Assembly: GCF_019393635.1 (NCBI RefSeq)
Contig: NC_057865.1
Location: 296,437,385 to 296,501,384 of the forward strand
DNA from: Dromiciops gliroides
Taxonomy: Eukaryota; Chordata; Mammalia; Microbiotheria; Microbiotheriidae
DNA length: 64,000 nt
Direction: 5' to 3'
The notes below the pieces were generated by a model. It had not been told where the DNA came from, did no database searches, and saw only the letters and a list, made by a program, of their open reading frames with translations. Of this stretch, positions 51,501 to 62,872 are shown in pieces; position 1 is the stretch's first letter, and each line of letters starts with the position of its first letter. Made by a program: the position numbers and the translations under genes.

Positions 51501-52520
51501 AGGTATCTGGCCGAGCTCTGTGGAGTGGGCACTGCCGTTCCCGGGCTTAGCCAGGGAGGGGCCCGGTCCTCCTTCCCAACTGTGAGTGCTCTTCCGAATT
51601 CTCTTGCACTGCCCCCACCCCCTCTCTCCCTGCTGTGCATGCATGGGCTGGGGGCTTCCGTGGGGCTCAGCCAGGCAGCACCTCCATGAAGGGGACCCTG
51701 GAGGGTGGCCCCTGCTGCCCAATGCCCACCAGCCCCAGCCTTGCCTGCTCTTCTCGGGCTCACGCCGGGACATCCAGCCTGGAGTGAGGAATGTGGTTCC
51801 CTCTCCAGGGAGTGAAGCTGCTGTCGTACCTGTACCAAGAGGCCCTGGATAACTGCAGCAATGAGCACTACCCTGTCCTGCTGTCGCTGTTGAAGGCCAG
51901 CTGTGAGCCCTATACCAGGTGAGCCCGGGCGAGCCCCTGGGAGTGACTGCTGCTCAGGGACCCCGGGGACCCTGGGGACTTGGAGAAGGGAACAGAGGCG
52001 GCAACCCCAACCCCCTCCAGCCACTCTGGCCAGCACAGGAGTGCAAAGCCCCTTTCTTTCCCCCTCTCCCCTCTTCCCCTTTTCCCTCCTCCCCTCTCTT
52101 CTCCCCTTCCTCCTGCTCTTCTTCCCTCCTTCCTCCTGCTCTTCTTCCCCCCTTCCTCCCACTCTTCTTCCCCCCCCCTTCCCTTTCTTCTTCCCTTCCC
52201 TTTCTTCTTCCCCCTCTCCTTTCTTCCCCTCTCTCTTCTTTCCCCCCTCCCTTTTCCCCCCTCTTTTCCCCTCTTCCCCCTCCTCTCTCTCCCCCTCCTT
52301 CCTCCTCCCCCTTCCCCTCCTCCCCCTTTTCTTCTTCTTCCTTTAAGAAAAAAATTAAAAAAATTTTTTTTAATTAATAAATTATTTTATTTTTTTTCCC
52401 GTTACATGTAAAGATAGTTCTCAACTTTTGTTTGTACAAGCTTTACAATTTCAGATTTTTCTCCCTCCCTCTCCTCCCTCCCCCCTCCCCTAGAAAGCAG
52501 GTAATCTGATATAGGTTATG

Positions 52521-52552
<32 letters not shown>

Positions 52553-55500
52553 TAATAACATTAATCCTATTTCTGCATTAGTCAAGTTATAAGAGAAAAA
52601 TCAGAGCAATGATGAAAAACCTCAAAATAGAAAAAACAACAGCACCAAAACCAAAAGAAATAGTATGGTTCATTCAGCATCTATACTCCACAGTTCTTTT
52701 TTTTCTGAAAAAAATATTTTTAACATGTATTTTTTTTAATTTTGAGTTCTAAATTCTCTCCCTCTGGTTCCTTTCTCACACACTGAGAAGACAAGCAATA
52801 TGATATTCATTTTACATGTGAAGTCAGGCAAGATACATTTCCACATTAGCCATGTTGCAAAAAAAGTGAAACAATTCTGTGTTCAGGCTTCACCAGCTGT
52901 TTCTTTGGAGGTGGATAACATTTTTCATCTTGAGTCCTTTGCAATTTTCTTGGATCTTTGTCTTGTTGAAAATAGCTAAGTCATTCACAGTTGATCATCA
53001 TACAGTATTGCTATTTTTGTGTACAATGGGGCATCTAGGTGGCAGGGCCTGAAGTCAGGAAGACCTGAGTTCAAATCCAGCCTCAGACAGTTAATTAGCT
53101 GTGTGACCTTGTACAGGAAGTTTGCCTCAGTTTCCTCATTTCTAAAATGGGCTGGAGAAGGAAATGGCCAACCCCTCCAGGATGTTTGTCAAGAAAGCCC
53201 TAAATGGGGTCATGAAGAGTCAGACAAGACTAAGACGACTAAACAACAGTAACAGATGTACACTGTTCTGGTTCTGCTCACTTCACTTTTCATCAGTTCA
53301 TATGAGTCTTCCTAGGTTTTTCTGAGCATCCTTCTCATCATTTCTTACAGCCCAATAATATTCCATCACACTTCTTTTTTTGTTTGTTTGTTTTTGTAGG
53401 GCAATGAGGGTTAAGTGACTTGCCCAGGGTCACACAGCTAGTTAAGTGTCAAGTGCCTGAGGCTGGATTTGAACTCAGGTCCTCCTGAATCCAAGGCCAG
53501 TGCTTTATCCACTGCACCATCTAGCTGCCCTCCATCACACTTCTATACCACAACTTGTGTGGCCATTCCCCAATTGATAGGCATCCCCTCAACATCTAGT
53601 TCTTTGCCACCACAAGAGGAGCTGCCACAAATATTGCCTGTGAAATGGAAGGTCTGTGGCATCAAGTCCCATAGCCACCGAGGCTCCTCTGCACATGTTC
53701 CCTCTTCCTTCCCCACACCCATCCAAAATAAGCAGAGTTTCTGGTTGACTGTGAAACCCTGGCTCTGGCAGGGATGTTGGTCTTGAAGACCTGCTGGGTC
53801 GGCCTAGAAAGTGGGTCTGGTTTCCTGGGAAACCTGCTGTGAGTGCACGGATGAGAAAACCAGAGGTGCCCCCTCCCCTTCCTGCCCCGTGCAGGCCACT
53901 TCCAGGGGCCAAGGCCAGGCATCACTCTAGTACCCATGGGCATGGTCCCTAATAGCTTCTTCCCACAGGTTTATCCACGACTGGGTGTACAGTGGCGTGT
54001 TCCGTGATGTCTATGGCGAGTTCATGATCCAAGTAAATGAAGAATATCTCAGCTGCCGTGGTATGTGAGATAGCAGGTGTGCGTGTGTGTGTCTGGGGGA
54101 GGGGATTGTGCTAAATGTCGTGCATTGTCCCTCTACTAGGTTTGTGTTTGTGTGCATGGGAGGGGAGTCCCTTGTTTAGTGATTCTGAGAATGTCTTAAC
54201 TGGGACAGTTTTAGAGCGTTAGGGGTTGGGGACACAGCTGGACAGTTTGTGGGGGTCACTCATTGGTCATGGGGGCCAAGGAAGGTGATGTGACCTTTGC
54301 AGTGCCCACGGTGGGGAGGGGCCTAGTCCTGCTAAACTCTGTGTGCTCTGGCCACCTCCAGGATATCGTGCCCAGGTCTAGGTGCCGCCCTTAATTTAGT
54401 AGGGTTGTTGGCAGGCCGCAGAGCGTTCTTGGAGGGAGACCAGAAAGATGAAGCCATCCATAGAAGATTGGTCAGAGGCACTGGGGGTGTTAGGCCTGGA
54501 GAGCAGAGAGGAGCTGTCTCTAGGAAGTCAAGGGTGGTGGTGCTAGGGGGCTGAACTTTTGCCAATGAGCGCCACAGCCCCAGAGGAGAGTGGGCTGCCT
54601 TTGGAGCAAGGCATTATGAAGTAGCTTGAAGTGGAGGCTGCCCACTGGGAGGGGGTGGCATTCTGGAGGACAGGCCTGTTCGGGGACGGCCCCTGTGCAG
54701 TTGGGTGGGCACCTGCTTCATCAGCGGGTTCTCCCTGGGATGCCTGTGGGTCACACCGTCAACTAGCTCTTAGGTCTCAACGGTGTCCATTCTGCAGATA
54801 AGTTTTACTGGACACATGGCTACGTGCTCATTTCCAAGGAAGTAGAAGATTGTGTCCCTGCATTTCTGAAACATGTTGCCAATGACGTCTACATCTGCGG
54901 GAAGACCATCAACCTACTGAAGCTGTGCTGTCCTCAGGTGAGTAGCTGGGATGGTGTAGCAGCAACTCTCCCTCCAGGGTGGGGGGCGGGGCGGCTCCTT
55001 CCTGCCCTGCCCAGAGGTGCCCACCCCAATGCTGTCAGGGCTCTCTGGAGACCCTTGAAGGGTGGACAGTGATCACGCCTTTCCTCAGGCAGGTTCTCTG
55101 GCAGACTTTGGTATGGCAGATGTGTAGGAGTGGCCACCCGTCTGCAAGCTGGTCTTGCTGCCTTCCCCAAGCCACGAGGCCACGCCCAGGGATCTGGGCA
55201 CCATTGTCAGTGGATACCCATCCCTGTGGTCTTCCCAAGAGCTTCCTCTTGCTTGTAGTGATTTTGTTTCTGAGCCTTGTTTTAAGTGGGATGAAGAAAA
55301 GGGAAAGGGTCCAGGAAAAGTCGCTCCAAGACCACCAAGGAGGAGAAGTGAGGGTGAGGTCAGAGAATTGTTATTTAGCCAGAAGGGGCAGAGGGAGAGA
55401 CCAGGAAACTGCCTTCAGACCATGAAGGCCTGACTCAGCTGAGGATGCACAGGAGGCCGTCATCCCAGACTGATGTGAGAAAGTTAGGTGGGGCATGTGA

Positions 55501-58500
55501 AGGGTGGTGGGGACACTGACCTGTCCCCAAGTGGGCCAGTGTGGGGGAGGGAGACACCTGCGTGGCCAGGTCTCGTGGCCTTGCTCTTGGCCCAGCCCTG
55601 GGAAGATCTTTCATGCTTGGAGTAGTGCTTCCTGCCCTGCTGTGGGGCCCACAGTGTGGAGCTCTCCACTCCTTTGGGTAAGACCCTCCCGGCAGGGGCC
55701 CTGGGCACATCTTGAGCGCTGGTGGCTTGTGTGAGTTGGCTGGGCATGGTGCCAGGGATGGGGCGGGTCACCGTGCTCTCTGCCCGTGCAGCATTACATC
55801 TGTTGGTCTGATATCCCCGTGCCCCGCATCTCGGTCATCTTCTCCTTGGAGGAGCTGAAGGAGATTGAGAAGGACTGTGCCATCTACGTAGGGCGCATGG
55901 AGAGGCTGGCCCGCCACAGCGCCGTGAGCAAGGAGGAGAAGGTGAGCCCGAGGCTCTGGGCTTTCTGCCCTCGGACCGCGGGAGGGGGTCCTTGTCCCTC
56001 CATCCAGGAGGCTCCTGGGGCTGTGACCCCCAGCCCCAAGCCCCCGCCTCAGCCTCGTCTGCGGGGTACAAGGGGCCCAATGGTGAGAGAGCTGGCTGAC
56101 GTCCGGGCTCAGGTGGTTCCAGCGTGTGTTGGAGATGGGCTTGAGCTTCTCCTCTAGCAGCGGGCTGGGCCCTCCCACAGCGAGAGAGGCCTTCCCTTTG
56201 AGAAGCCTTGGTTCCAAGGCCATTGAGTGTTGGGAATGCAGTGCTGGGCTTGAGTGCTGGCTTCACTTACCTGCTGTGTGATCCTGGGGCAGCCACTTAA
56301 CTGCTCCGAGCCTCAGTTTCCCCATCTGCAAAGTGGGTTTGAGAAGCCTTGCCCAGCCTGCCTCCCAGGGATGGGAGAGGGGTGTCTCAGACTTGGTGCT
56401 GTGCAGGACAACCTGTGGTTCAGCAGAGCTGGCCCCGACGTGTCTGTGTGGAAAATGCCTCTGCTGTCGGAGGGTGGAGGGCAGCGCCTTCCTGCCTGGG
56501 CCTGGTGAGCGAGGGGCAGGGTAGAAGACGGGGCATGGAGCTTGGAGGGCCCTAGGGCCCTACTGCCAGCAAGATTCTGGGGCTCAGAAGGGCCCCCTTG
56601 GCTTCCTTTGTCCATTCCTGAGCCTCAGCCCTATAGGCCCCAGGCCCAGGGGCCCTGTCTGGCACCAGCCTGGCACAGGCCCTTCAAGGCCTCTTGGGGT
56701 CTCTGCTGTGGGCCGGTGGCTGTGGTACTTTGTCTGTCTGCGAAATGGGACTGCTGGCAAGATTTCTCCCCAGGTCTGTAGGCGTGATAGGAGATGAGCA
56801 CAAGGCACTGTACAGGCCAGTATTATTCCGTAAGGTCTTCCAAATCCAAGTCAGTTATTTGCATAGCACTTTACTTCTGATGTTGAGAATTGTCACAGTG
56901 CTCCTCATTTGGGAAAAGTTAAAAGAGTAGAAATTGGTGGACCCAGAAAGCCATATTGTGAACCATTGGTGTGGCCAGGGAGAGACTGTCCGGGAGTGTG
57001 ACTTGGAGGGGCTCAGAGGTTGCACAACCATGCACAAGGACACAGAGTAACTTTGTAAGTGGTGAGGGGACGGGTGCAGATGGAACACGGAGATGCCAGG
57101 GGATTGGCAGGCAGGGCCCCGCTTGGTGAGGGCATCCGCACCAAAGGCTCCCTGAGAGAAGGGGGATTGGAAGCTGGTCTTGGAAGCAGAAGCGGCCCCG
57201 GGTGTCAGAGAGCTGGGCCCTGCAGGTGGCAGATGGCAGCAGATGGATGGGGGGGGGGGGCACCAAGCCGGAAGCAGGGCAGAGAAAGCTTCCTGAGGGC
57301 CTCCGAGGCACCACCCACTTCCATGGTTTCCTGTCTTTCAGAAATTGCGGATGGAGATTGCCAAGCAAGAATTAATTGTCCATGCCCGGGACACAGCCTC
57401 CCGGGTACTGAAGGCCTTGAATGGTAGGCTCTGCTTCCCTCCAGACCCTTACCATTTGTGCTCCAGGGAGGATCCCAGATTTTATGAAAGATCCAGGTTG
57501 TGTGGGGGTCTTCCCTATGTGATGTTTAAAATCTAAATTGTGGCCGCCTTAAATTAGAAAAGCTTCAGCACCAGTCCTTGGGCATTAAACATTTATTGAA
57601 GCTTACAAATATTCACAAGGAGTTCAGAAAGTTAAGAAAAAGCCTGTCTAACCTAGAGTTCCAGCCTGGTTGGGTTCTTCCTCAAGCCCTCCTCCAGGAG
57701 CCTGCTTCAATCAGGAACTCCCTAGCAAGCTGATTGTGGAAGCTTTTTATAGGTCTGGAACAGAGGCGGGCCTCACACACTGCTTCAAGCTGATTGGTTG
57801 GCATCATCCAAATCCATTGGTTCTGAAGGTGTTCTCAAGTTGAGTTCACAGTCTAGCTTCTGAGAACAATACCTTCTTTTTTTTTTTTTAAGTGAGGCAA
57901 TTGGGGTTAAGTGACTTGCCCAGGGTCACACAGCTAGTAAGTGTTAAGTGCCTGAGGCCAGATTTGAACTCAGGTACTCCTGACCGCAGGGCCGGTGCTC
58001 TATCCACTGCGCCACCTAGCTGCCCCTGAGAACAGTACCTTCTTAAGGGCTAGCCAGGTGTGATTACAATCCAGGTAACCTGAAGTAGGCTAATCAGCAG
58101 TCAATCCCTCTCACTTGATTCAATCAGTCTAGATTCATCTCCAGGTGGGCCTTTGAGTATCTGCTAAATCCTATCATTTGATCACACCTAGCATGAGCAT
58201 CATTCCTTTTCCAAACAGATCGACACATGTCTGAAAGGATGGCCTTGGATGCCAAGAAACGAGAGCAGTTCCAGAAACTAAAAGACCAGTTTCTAAAGGA
58301 TCAGGAGGTGGGTCTGCTGTCTTGGCAAGTGTGTTTGAGGTGTGAGTCATGGTCTCCACCTTGGGTCACTCAGTCCCAATGTGTGTTGCTGTAGCGTCGC
58401 CTGGCAGCCAAACAGGAGGAGATTGATGATGACTTCAGCTACGCTCGTGAGCTACGTGAGAGAGAGAAGAGACTGAAAGCTCTGGAGGAAGAATTGGAGC

Positions 58501-58510
58501 ACAGGGCAAG
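42595..58510 (+). CDS. TUBGCP6: TUBGCP6 (GCP6), gamma-tubulin complex component 6, first 13 coding exons
   Basis: Subunit of the gamma-tubulin ring complex that nucleates microtubules at centrosomes. Exons: 42595-43347, 44796-44959, 48053-48263, 49221-49394, 50512-50633, 51503-51581, 51809-51918, 53969-54060, 54798-54937, 55792-55941, 57342-57423, 58219-58307, 58395-58510; 760 residues plus two bases of the next codon. Human GCP6 is 1819 residues, so more than half lies outside the window. It starts MASITQLFNELCEAHL (human MASITQLFDDLCEALL). The large first exon contains KNKILMLSFNLRVGGLGP and KRDYFLNNKHVGRN. The N-terminal GRIP1 region begins near residue 355 (LVKDVLNVLIGVVSATFSL) and includes SEVAEYGTHYTRLSHFSLQP and KLLSYLYQEAL. 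Residues after about 670 become charged and helical (RMEIAKQEL, ARELREREKRLKALEEELE). The PLK4-phosphorylated repeats and GRIP2 domain would follow downstream. The ATG is preceded in frame by a GTG; the ATG is preferred. Confidence 0.97.
43560..43765 (-). repeat. L2 LINE 3'-end fragment, TUBGCP6 intron 1
   Basis: Reads 'aaacatttattaggcaccta', 'caaggagcttacaatctaac' and 'gggaaggcactagaatcaag', the reverse of L2. A second short L2-like piece follows at about 43815-43910. Confidence 0.7.
44095..44239 (-). repeat. WSINE1-like SINE, TUBGCP6 intron 1
   Basis: T-rich start, reversed 'cttgcccagggtcacacagc' block, ending near 'ccacctaactacccc'. Confidence 0.85.
45642..45783 (-). repeat. WSINE1-like SINE, TUBGCP6 intron 2
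   Basis: G-rich start then reversed SINE body ('cttgcccagggtcacacagc' to 'actgcgccatctagctg'). Confidence 0.88.
46780..47015 (-). repeat. Long MAR1-type SINE, TUBGCP6 intron 2
   Basis: Carries 'gtgaccccatttgggattgc', 'cctggagt'-like and 'tccttctccagcccgcttta' motifs before the common SINE block. Confidence 0.85.
52035..52345. repeat. Polypyrimidine tract, TUBGCP6 intron 7
   Basis: About 300 bases of C and T on the + strand (CCCTCTTCC-like units), directly before the L1 3' ends. Long Ser/Pro/Phe frames over it are artefacts. Confidence 0.92.
53023..53252 (+). repeat. Long MAR1-type SINE inside L1
   Basis: Head 'ggggcatctaggtggcaggg', then 'gcctcagtttcctcatttct', 'gggctggagaaggaaatggc' and the tail 'aaatggggtcatgaagagtc'. 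Confidence 0.88.
53376..53530 (-). repeat. WSINE1-like SINE inside L1
   Basis: Reverse copy between ttccatcacacttc / tccatcacacttct duplications. Confidence 0.9.
56240..56338 (+). repeat. MIR remnant, TUBGCP6 intron 10
   Basis: Reads 'cttacctgctgtgtgatcct', then 'cagccacttaactgctccga', then 'cctcagtttccccatctgca'. Confidence 0.65.
57540..58186 (-). mobile_element. Probable solo LTR in TUBGCP6 intron 11, minus orientation
   Basis: The segment shows LTR-like signals on the minus strand in the right order: a TATAAAAAG motif (near 57750) and an AATAAA (near 57594). The + strand ends are TGTGGCC and GATCACA, a TG...CA arrangement, but no convincing target duplication was found, so the borders are uncertain. 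A WSINE1-like SINE (57876-58025) is inserted. No retroviral genes. Family not recognised. Confidence 0.5.
57876..58025 (-). repeat. WSINE1-like SINE inside the probable LTR
   Basis: Reverse copy between tgagaacaataccttct / tgagaacagtaccttct duplications. Confidence 0.9.
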
Positions 58511-58564
58511 GTAGGTCATCAAAGAGCCTCCCTGGTCCTGCCTGGCCCCACTCCTCCTTCCCAA

Positions 58565-60492
58565 AGTTTTCATTTCAGTCTTTATTTTATTTCATTTTAA
58601 AGTTTTTTCATTTTTTTAAACAATCTTTTTAAGAGTTTGAATTCTAAGTTCTCTCCCTCCCTCTAGCCCATCTCCCACCCTTTGAGAAGGCAAACAGTAT
58701 GATACCTATTATACATGTGAAGTCAAGCAAAACATTTCCATTTTAGCCATGTTGGGATAAAAAGCAAAGAAAGAAAAGAAAAAATAAGAAAAAGTGAAAA
58801 AAGTCTGCTTCATTCTGCATTCAGAGATCATCAGTTCTCTCTCTGGAAGTGGAGAGCTTTTTTCATTGTAGGGCCTTTGGAACTGTCTTGGATCATTATC
58901 TTGATCAGAGTAGCCATCTCTTTCATAATGGATCATTGTACACTATTGCTGTCACTGTGTACAGTGTTTTCCTGGTTCTGCTCACCTCACTTTGCATCAG
59001 TTCATTTAAGTCCAGGTTTTTCATTTTTTATTTATTTATTAATTTTGAGTTCTGAATTTTCTCTCTCCCTCCCTTGCCTCCCCTCTCCCTAAGATGGTAA
59101 GCAATTGGATATAGGTTATATATGTGCAGTCATGTAAAACATTTCTATATTAGTCATGTTGTGAAAGAAGAAACAGACTCATTGTCTTGGATCATTGTAT
59201 TACTGAGAGTAGCTAAGTCCTTCCTGGTTGATCATCATACAGTGTTGCTGTTACAGTGTTCTCTTGGTTCTGCTCACTTCACTTTGCATCAGTTCATGTA
59301 AATCTTTCTAGGTTTTTCAGAGTTGCTTTAATATGCACGTCTAATCAATAATGATTTAGAGTATTTATTCATATGACTTGATTTCTTCTGAAAACTGTTC
59401 ATATCCTCTGACCATTTCTCAGTTAGGGAATGGTTCTTAGTTTTATAAATTTGGTTCTGTTCCCTCAATATGTTTGAGAAGTGAGGTCTTTATCAGAGAA
59501 GTTGCTGTAAGTTTTTTTTTCCTGTTTCTTGCTTTCCTTCTAATTTTGACTGCATTGGTTCTGTTTGTACAAAACCTTTTTAATTTCGTGTAATCAAAAT
59601 TATCCATTTTACTTCTCTGTCTCTTGCTTGGTCATAAATGCTTCTCTTATCCATAGATCTAATAGGTACATTTTTCTATCCTCCCCTTATTTGCCTATGA
59701 TACCACCCTTTATGTCTAATTCATTTATCCATTTTGACTGCATGTTTGTTTATGGTGTGAGATATTGGTCTATACCTAGTTTCTGCCAAACTGTTTTACA
59801 GTTTTCCAGCAATTTTTGTCAGACGGTGAGTTCTTCCTCCCAAAATTTGAATCTTTGGGTTGATCAAATCCTGGATTACTGTAATCATTTACTACTGTGT
59901 ATGGTATACCTAATCTACTCCCCTGATCCACCATTCTATTTCTTAGTACCACGTTTTAATGATTATCATTTTGTAATATTGTATGAAATAAGGTATTGCT
60001 AGGCTACCTTCCTTCACATTTCCCTTGATTTTTATTATTATTATTATTTTTTTTTAGTGAGGCAATTGGGGTTAAGTGACTTGCCCAGGGTCACACAGCT
60101 ATTAAGTGGTAAGTGTCTAAGGCTGGATTTGAACTCAAGTACTCCTGACTCCAAGGCCGGTGCTCTATCCACTGCGCCACCTAGCTGCCCCTTCCCCTTG
60201 ATTATCATTGACTTTTTGTTCTTCCAAATGAATTTTATTTTTTTCTAGTTCTAGTAAATGACTCTTTGGTAGCTTGATTGGTATAGCACTGAATAAGTAA
60301 ATTAACTTAGCTAGAATTGTCATTTTTATTATATTGGCTCAGCCTACCCACAAGCAATTAATATTTCTCCATTTTTTAGATGTCTTTATTTGTGCGAAAA
60401 GTATTTTGTAATTGTGCTCATATTGTTCTTGGATGTATCTTGGTAAGTAGGCTCCCAAATATTTTATATTGTCTACAGTTATTTCAAATGGA
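58565..60492 (-). mobile_element. Marsupial L1 3' region and ORF2 end, TUBGCP6 intron 13
   Basis: A first reversed L1 3' end occupies about 58565-59020 and a second runs from about 59021 to 60492. The second reaches into the end of the ORF2 region, recognisable by 'ggtagcttgattggtatagc' and 'gaattgtcatttttattata', the reverse of L1 ORF2 C-terminal coding sequence. Not coding as it stands. A SINE (60035-60191) is inserted. Confidence 0.75.
60035..60191 (-). repeat. WSINE1-like SINE inside L1
   Basis: Reverse copy after a T-rich run, flanked by ccttgattttta / ccttgattatca. Confidence 0.88.
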
Positions 60493-60627
60493 ATTTTAGA
60501 AAAATAATATTTTATTTTTCCCCAATTACATGTAAAAACAATTTTTTAACATTCATTGGATTTTTTTAAGTTTTGAATTTCAAATTCTGTCCCTCACCTC
60601 TCTTTGAGATAATAAGCAATCAGATAG

Positions 60628-60779
60628 GGGCAGCTAGGTGGCGCGGTGGATAGAGCACTGGCCATGGAGTCAGGAGTACCTGAGTTCAAATCTGGCCTCA
60701 GACACTTAACACTTACTAGCTGTGTGACCCTGGGCAAGTCACTTAACCCCAATTGCCTCACTAAAAAAAAAAGAAAAAG
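60628..60779 (+). repeat. WSINE1-like SINE inside L1
   Basis: Head ggggcagctaggtggcgcgg to poly(A), close to the family consensus. Confidence 0.92.
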
Positions 60780-60986
60780 CAGATACATATGCAATCATGT
60801 CAAACATTTTTGTATTAGTCATTTTGTGCAAGAAGACTTGGACAAGGAAGGAAGTGTGAAAAATAGTATGTTTCAGTCTATATTCAGACAATTATCAATT
60901 CTTTATCCAGAGGCAGATAGCATTGTTCACCATGAGTCCTTTGGGGTTGTCTTAGATCACTTTATTGCTGAGAATAGCTGAGTCAT

Positions 60987-61544
60987 TGTGGTAAAAAAAC
61001 GGAAGTTTTAGCTGAATCATTTGAGAGTTGAGCGCATGCTACTGAAGTGGCTTTTGAAGGACCACCCTTTTGGGGAGGAGACCGCAACGAACGGTGGTGT
61101 GCCTGCTGCTGCCCAGAGAGCTGGCCAAGCATGCCGTGGCCAAGCACGAAGCACTTCCGGGACGCCACCTTAAAACTGAGAGTGGAACAGAAGTTCACTC
61201 TCTCACTCTGGCTTCTCAGCTTAGCGGTGGCAGCTTAGCCATGGAGGCACACGTGTTTCATGGTCAGGTCTGGTTCTCGGCCTGGCAGGCAGTTTTGGGA
61301 TTTGGTGAGTTTTATAATGGAATATAGTCTAAGCTTAGATCTAAGATTATTCATTTATATTTCTACTTTCCTATTTCCCTAATCGGTATCGCCTTTTTGT
61401 TGTCTAATTAATTCCCAAACAATAAAAGCTAATCCCTCACTGATTAAAGCTCAGAGGCTTCTTTTTCTTAGTGGTCTGGGAGATATATAAGGGAAAAGTT
61501 AAAGGGGGAGTTTAAGGCTCGTATATTCAATTTTAAATCTCACA
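60987..61544 (+). mobile_element. Solo LTR inserted in L1, plus orientation
   Basis: Termini TGTGGTAAAA and AAATCTCACA (TG...CA) sit between TCAT direct repeats (60983-60986 and 61545-61548), and the L1 sequence resumes in register on the right. A four-base duplication fits a gamma-type (ERV1) integrase. An AATAAA lies near 61420, as expected for the R region. Length 558 bases, no internal genes. It looks whole as a solo LTR and is younger than the L1. Confidence 0.8.
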
Positions 61545-61894
61545 TCATTCAGTTCTTCACTGTACATTATTGCTCTTATGGTATACATTGTTCTCTTGGT
61601 TCTGTTCACTTCACTTTGCATCATTTCATGTAAGTCTTTCCAGGTTTTTCTGAAATCATTCTACTTGTCATTTCTTATAGCACAGTAATATTCCATCATA
61701 ATCATATACCACTTGTTCAGCTATTCCCCAATTGATGGGTATCCCCTCAATTTCCAGTTCTTTGCCGCCACAACAAGCTGCTATAAATATTTTTGTACAA
61801 ATAGGTTCTTCTTCCCCTGCACCTTTTTTAAAAAAAATCTCTTTGGGATACAGATCAAGTAGTGGTATAGCTGGGTCAGAGGATAGATATGTTT

Positions 61895-62056
61895 TGTTTT
61901 TCTTTCCTTTTTTCTTTTTTAGTGAGGCAATTGGGGTTAAGTGACTTGCCCAAGGTCACACAGCTAGTAAGTGTTAAGTGTCTGAGGCCAGATTTGAACT
62001 CAGGTACTCCTGATTCCAGGGCCGGTGCTCTATCCACTGCGCCACCTAGCTGCTCC
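61895..62056 (-). repeat. WSINE1-like SINE inside L1
   Basis: Reverse copy following a T-rich run, flanked by gatagatatg / ctagatatgg. Confidence 0.88.
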
Positions 62057-62704
62057 TAGATATGGTTTTATAGCCCTTTGGGCATAGTTTCAAATTGCTC
62101 TCCAGGATGGTTGAAGCAGTTCACAGCTCAACCAACAGTGAATTAGTGTTCCAATTTTCCCACATCCTTTGCAATATTTGTCATTTTCCTTTCTGTCATA
62201 TTAGCCAATCTCATAGGTGTAAGGAGGTTCCTCAGAGTTGTTTTAATTTGCATTTCTCTAATTAATAGCAGTTTAGCGCTAAATGGAATTTCTTGTATCT
62301 CTTCCTGCTTGGTTTTATTGGTAATATATAGAAATGCTGATTTTTTTTATGTGGGTTTATTTTATATCCTGCAACTTTGCTAAAGTTGTTAATTGTTTCA
62401 GCTTTTTTAATTGATTCACTAGGGTTCTCTAAGTGTACCATCATATCGTCTGCAAAGAGTGATAATTTTGTTTCCTCTTTGTCTATTCTTATTCATTCAG
62501 TTTCTTTTTCTTGTCTTATTGCCATAGCTAGCATTTCCAGAATAATATTATATAATAGTGGTGACAGTGGCCATCCTTGCTTCACCTTCGATTAGGAAGG
62601 TTTCAAATTTATCCTCATTATAGATAATGTTTACTTTTGGCTTTAGATAGATACTATTTTTCATTTTAAGAAAAGCTCCATTTATTACTATGCTTTCTAG
62701 TGTG

Positions 62705-62872
62705 GATTTTTTTTGTTTTTTGTTTTTTGTTTTTTTTGGTAAGGTAATTGGAGTTAAGTGACTTGCCCAGGGTCACACAGCTAGTAATTGTTAAGTATCT
62801 GAGGCCAGATTTGAACTCAGGTCCTCCTGACTCCAGGGCTGGTGCTCTATCCATTGTGCCACCTAGCTTCCC
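62705..62872 (-). repeat. WSINE1-like SINE inside L1 ORF2
   Basis: Reverse copy between tctagtgtg duplications. Confidence 0.88.

Larger units (their letters stand above)
52350..53645 (-). mobile_element. Marsupial L1 3'-end copies, TUBGCP6 intron 7
   Basis: AT-rich start followed by the typical reversed marsupial L1 3' region ('ttttaattttgagttctaaa', 'acatttccacattagccatg', 'tctggttctgctcacttcac', 'ccattccccaattgataggc'). Two 3'-end starts (about 52350 and 52700) indicate two 5'-truncated copies in the same orientation. SINEs at 53023-53252 and 53376-53530 lie inside. Confidence 0.8.
60495..62262 (-). mobile_element. Marsupial L1 3'-end copy, TUBGCP6 intron 13
   Basis: Starts 'tttatttttccccaattaca', continues with the L1 3' region through 'ttccatcataatcatatacc', 'ttctttgccgccacaacaag' and 'tttgcatttctctaattaat'. 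Interrupted by two SINEs and one LTR. Confidence 0.75.

Noticed and set aside
51434-52162. 242-codon minus-strand frame
   Set aside because: Reverse of TUBGCP6 exons 6-7 and the adjoining pyrimidine tract.
61047-61327. Frames of 63 and 85 codons in TUBGCP6 intron 13
   Set aside because: They lie inside the solo LTR at 60987-61544 and show no protein resemblance.
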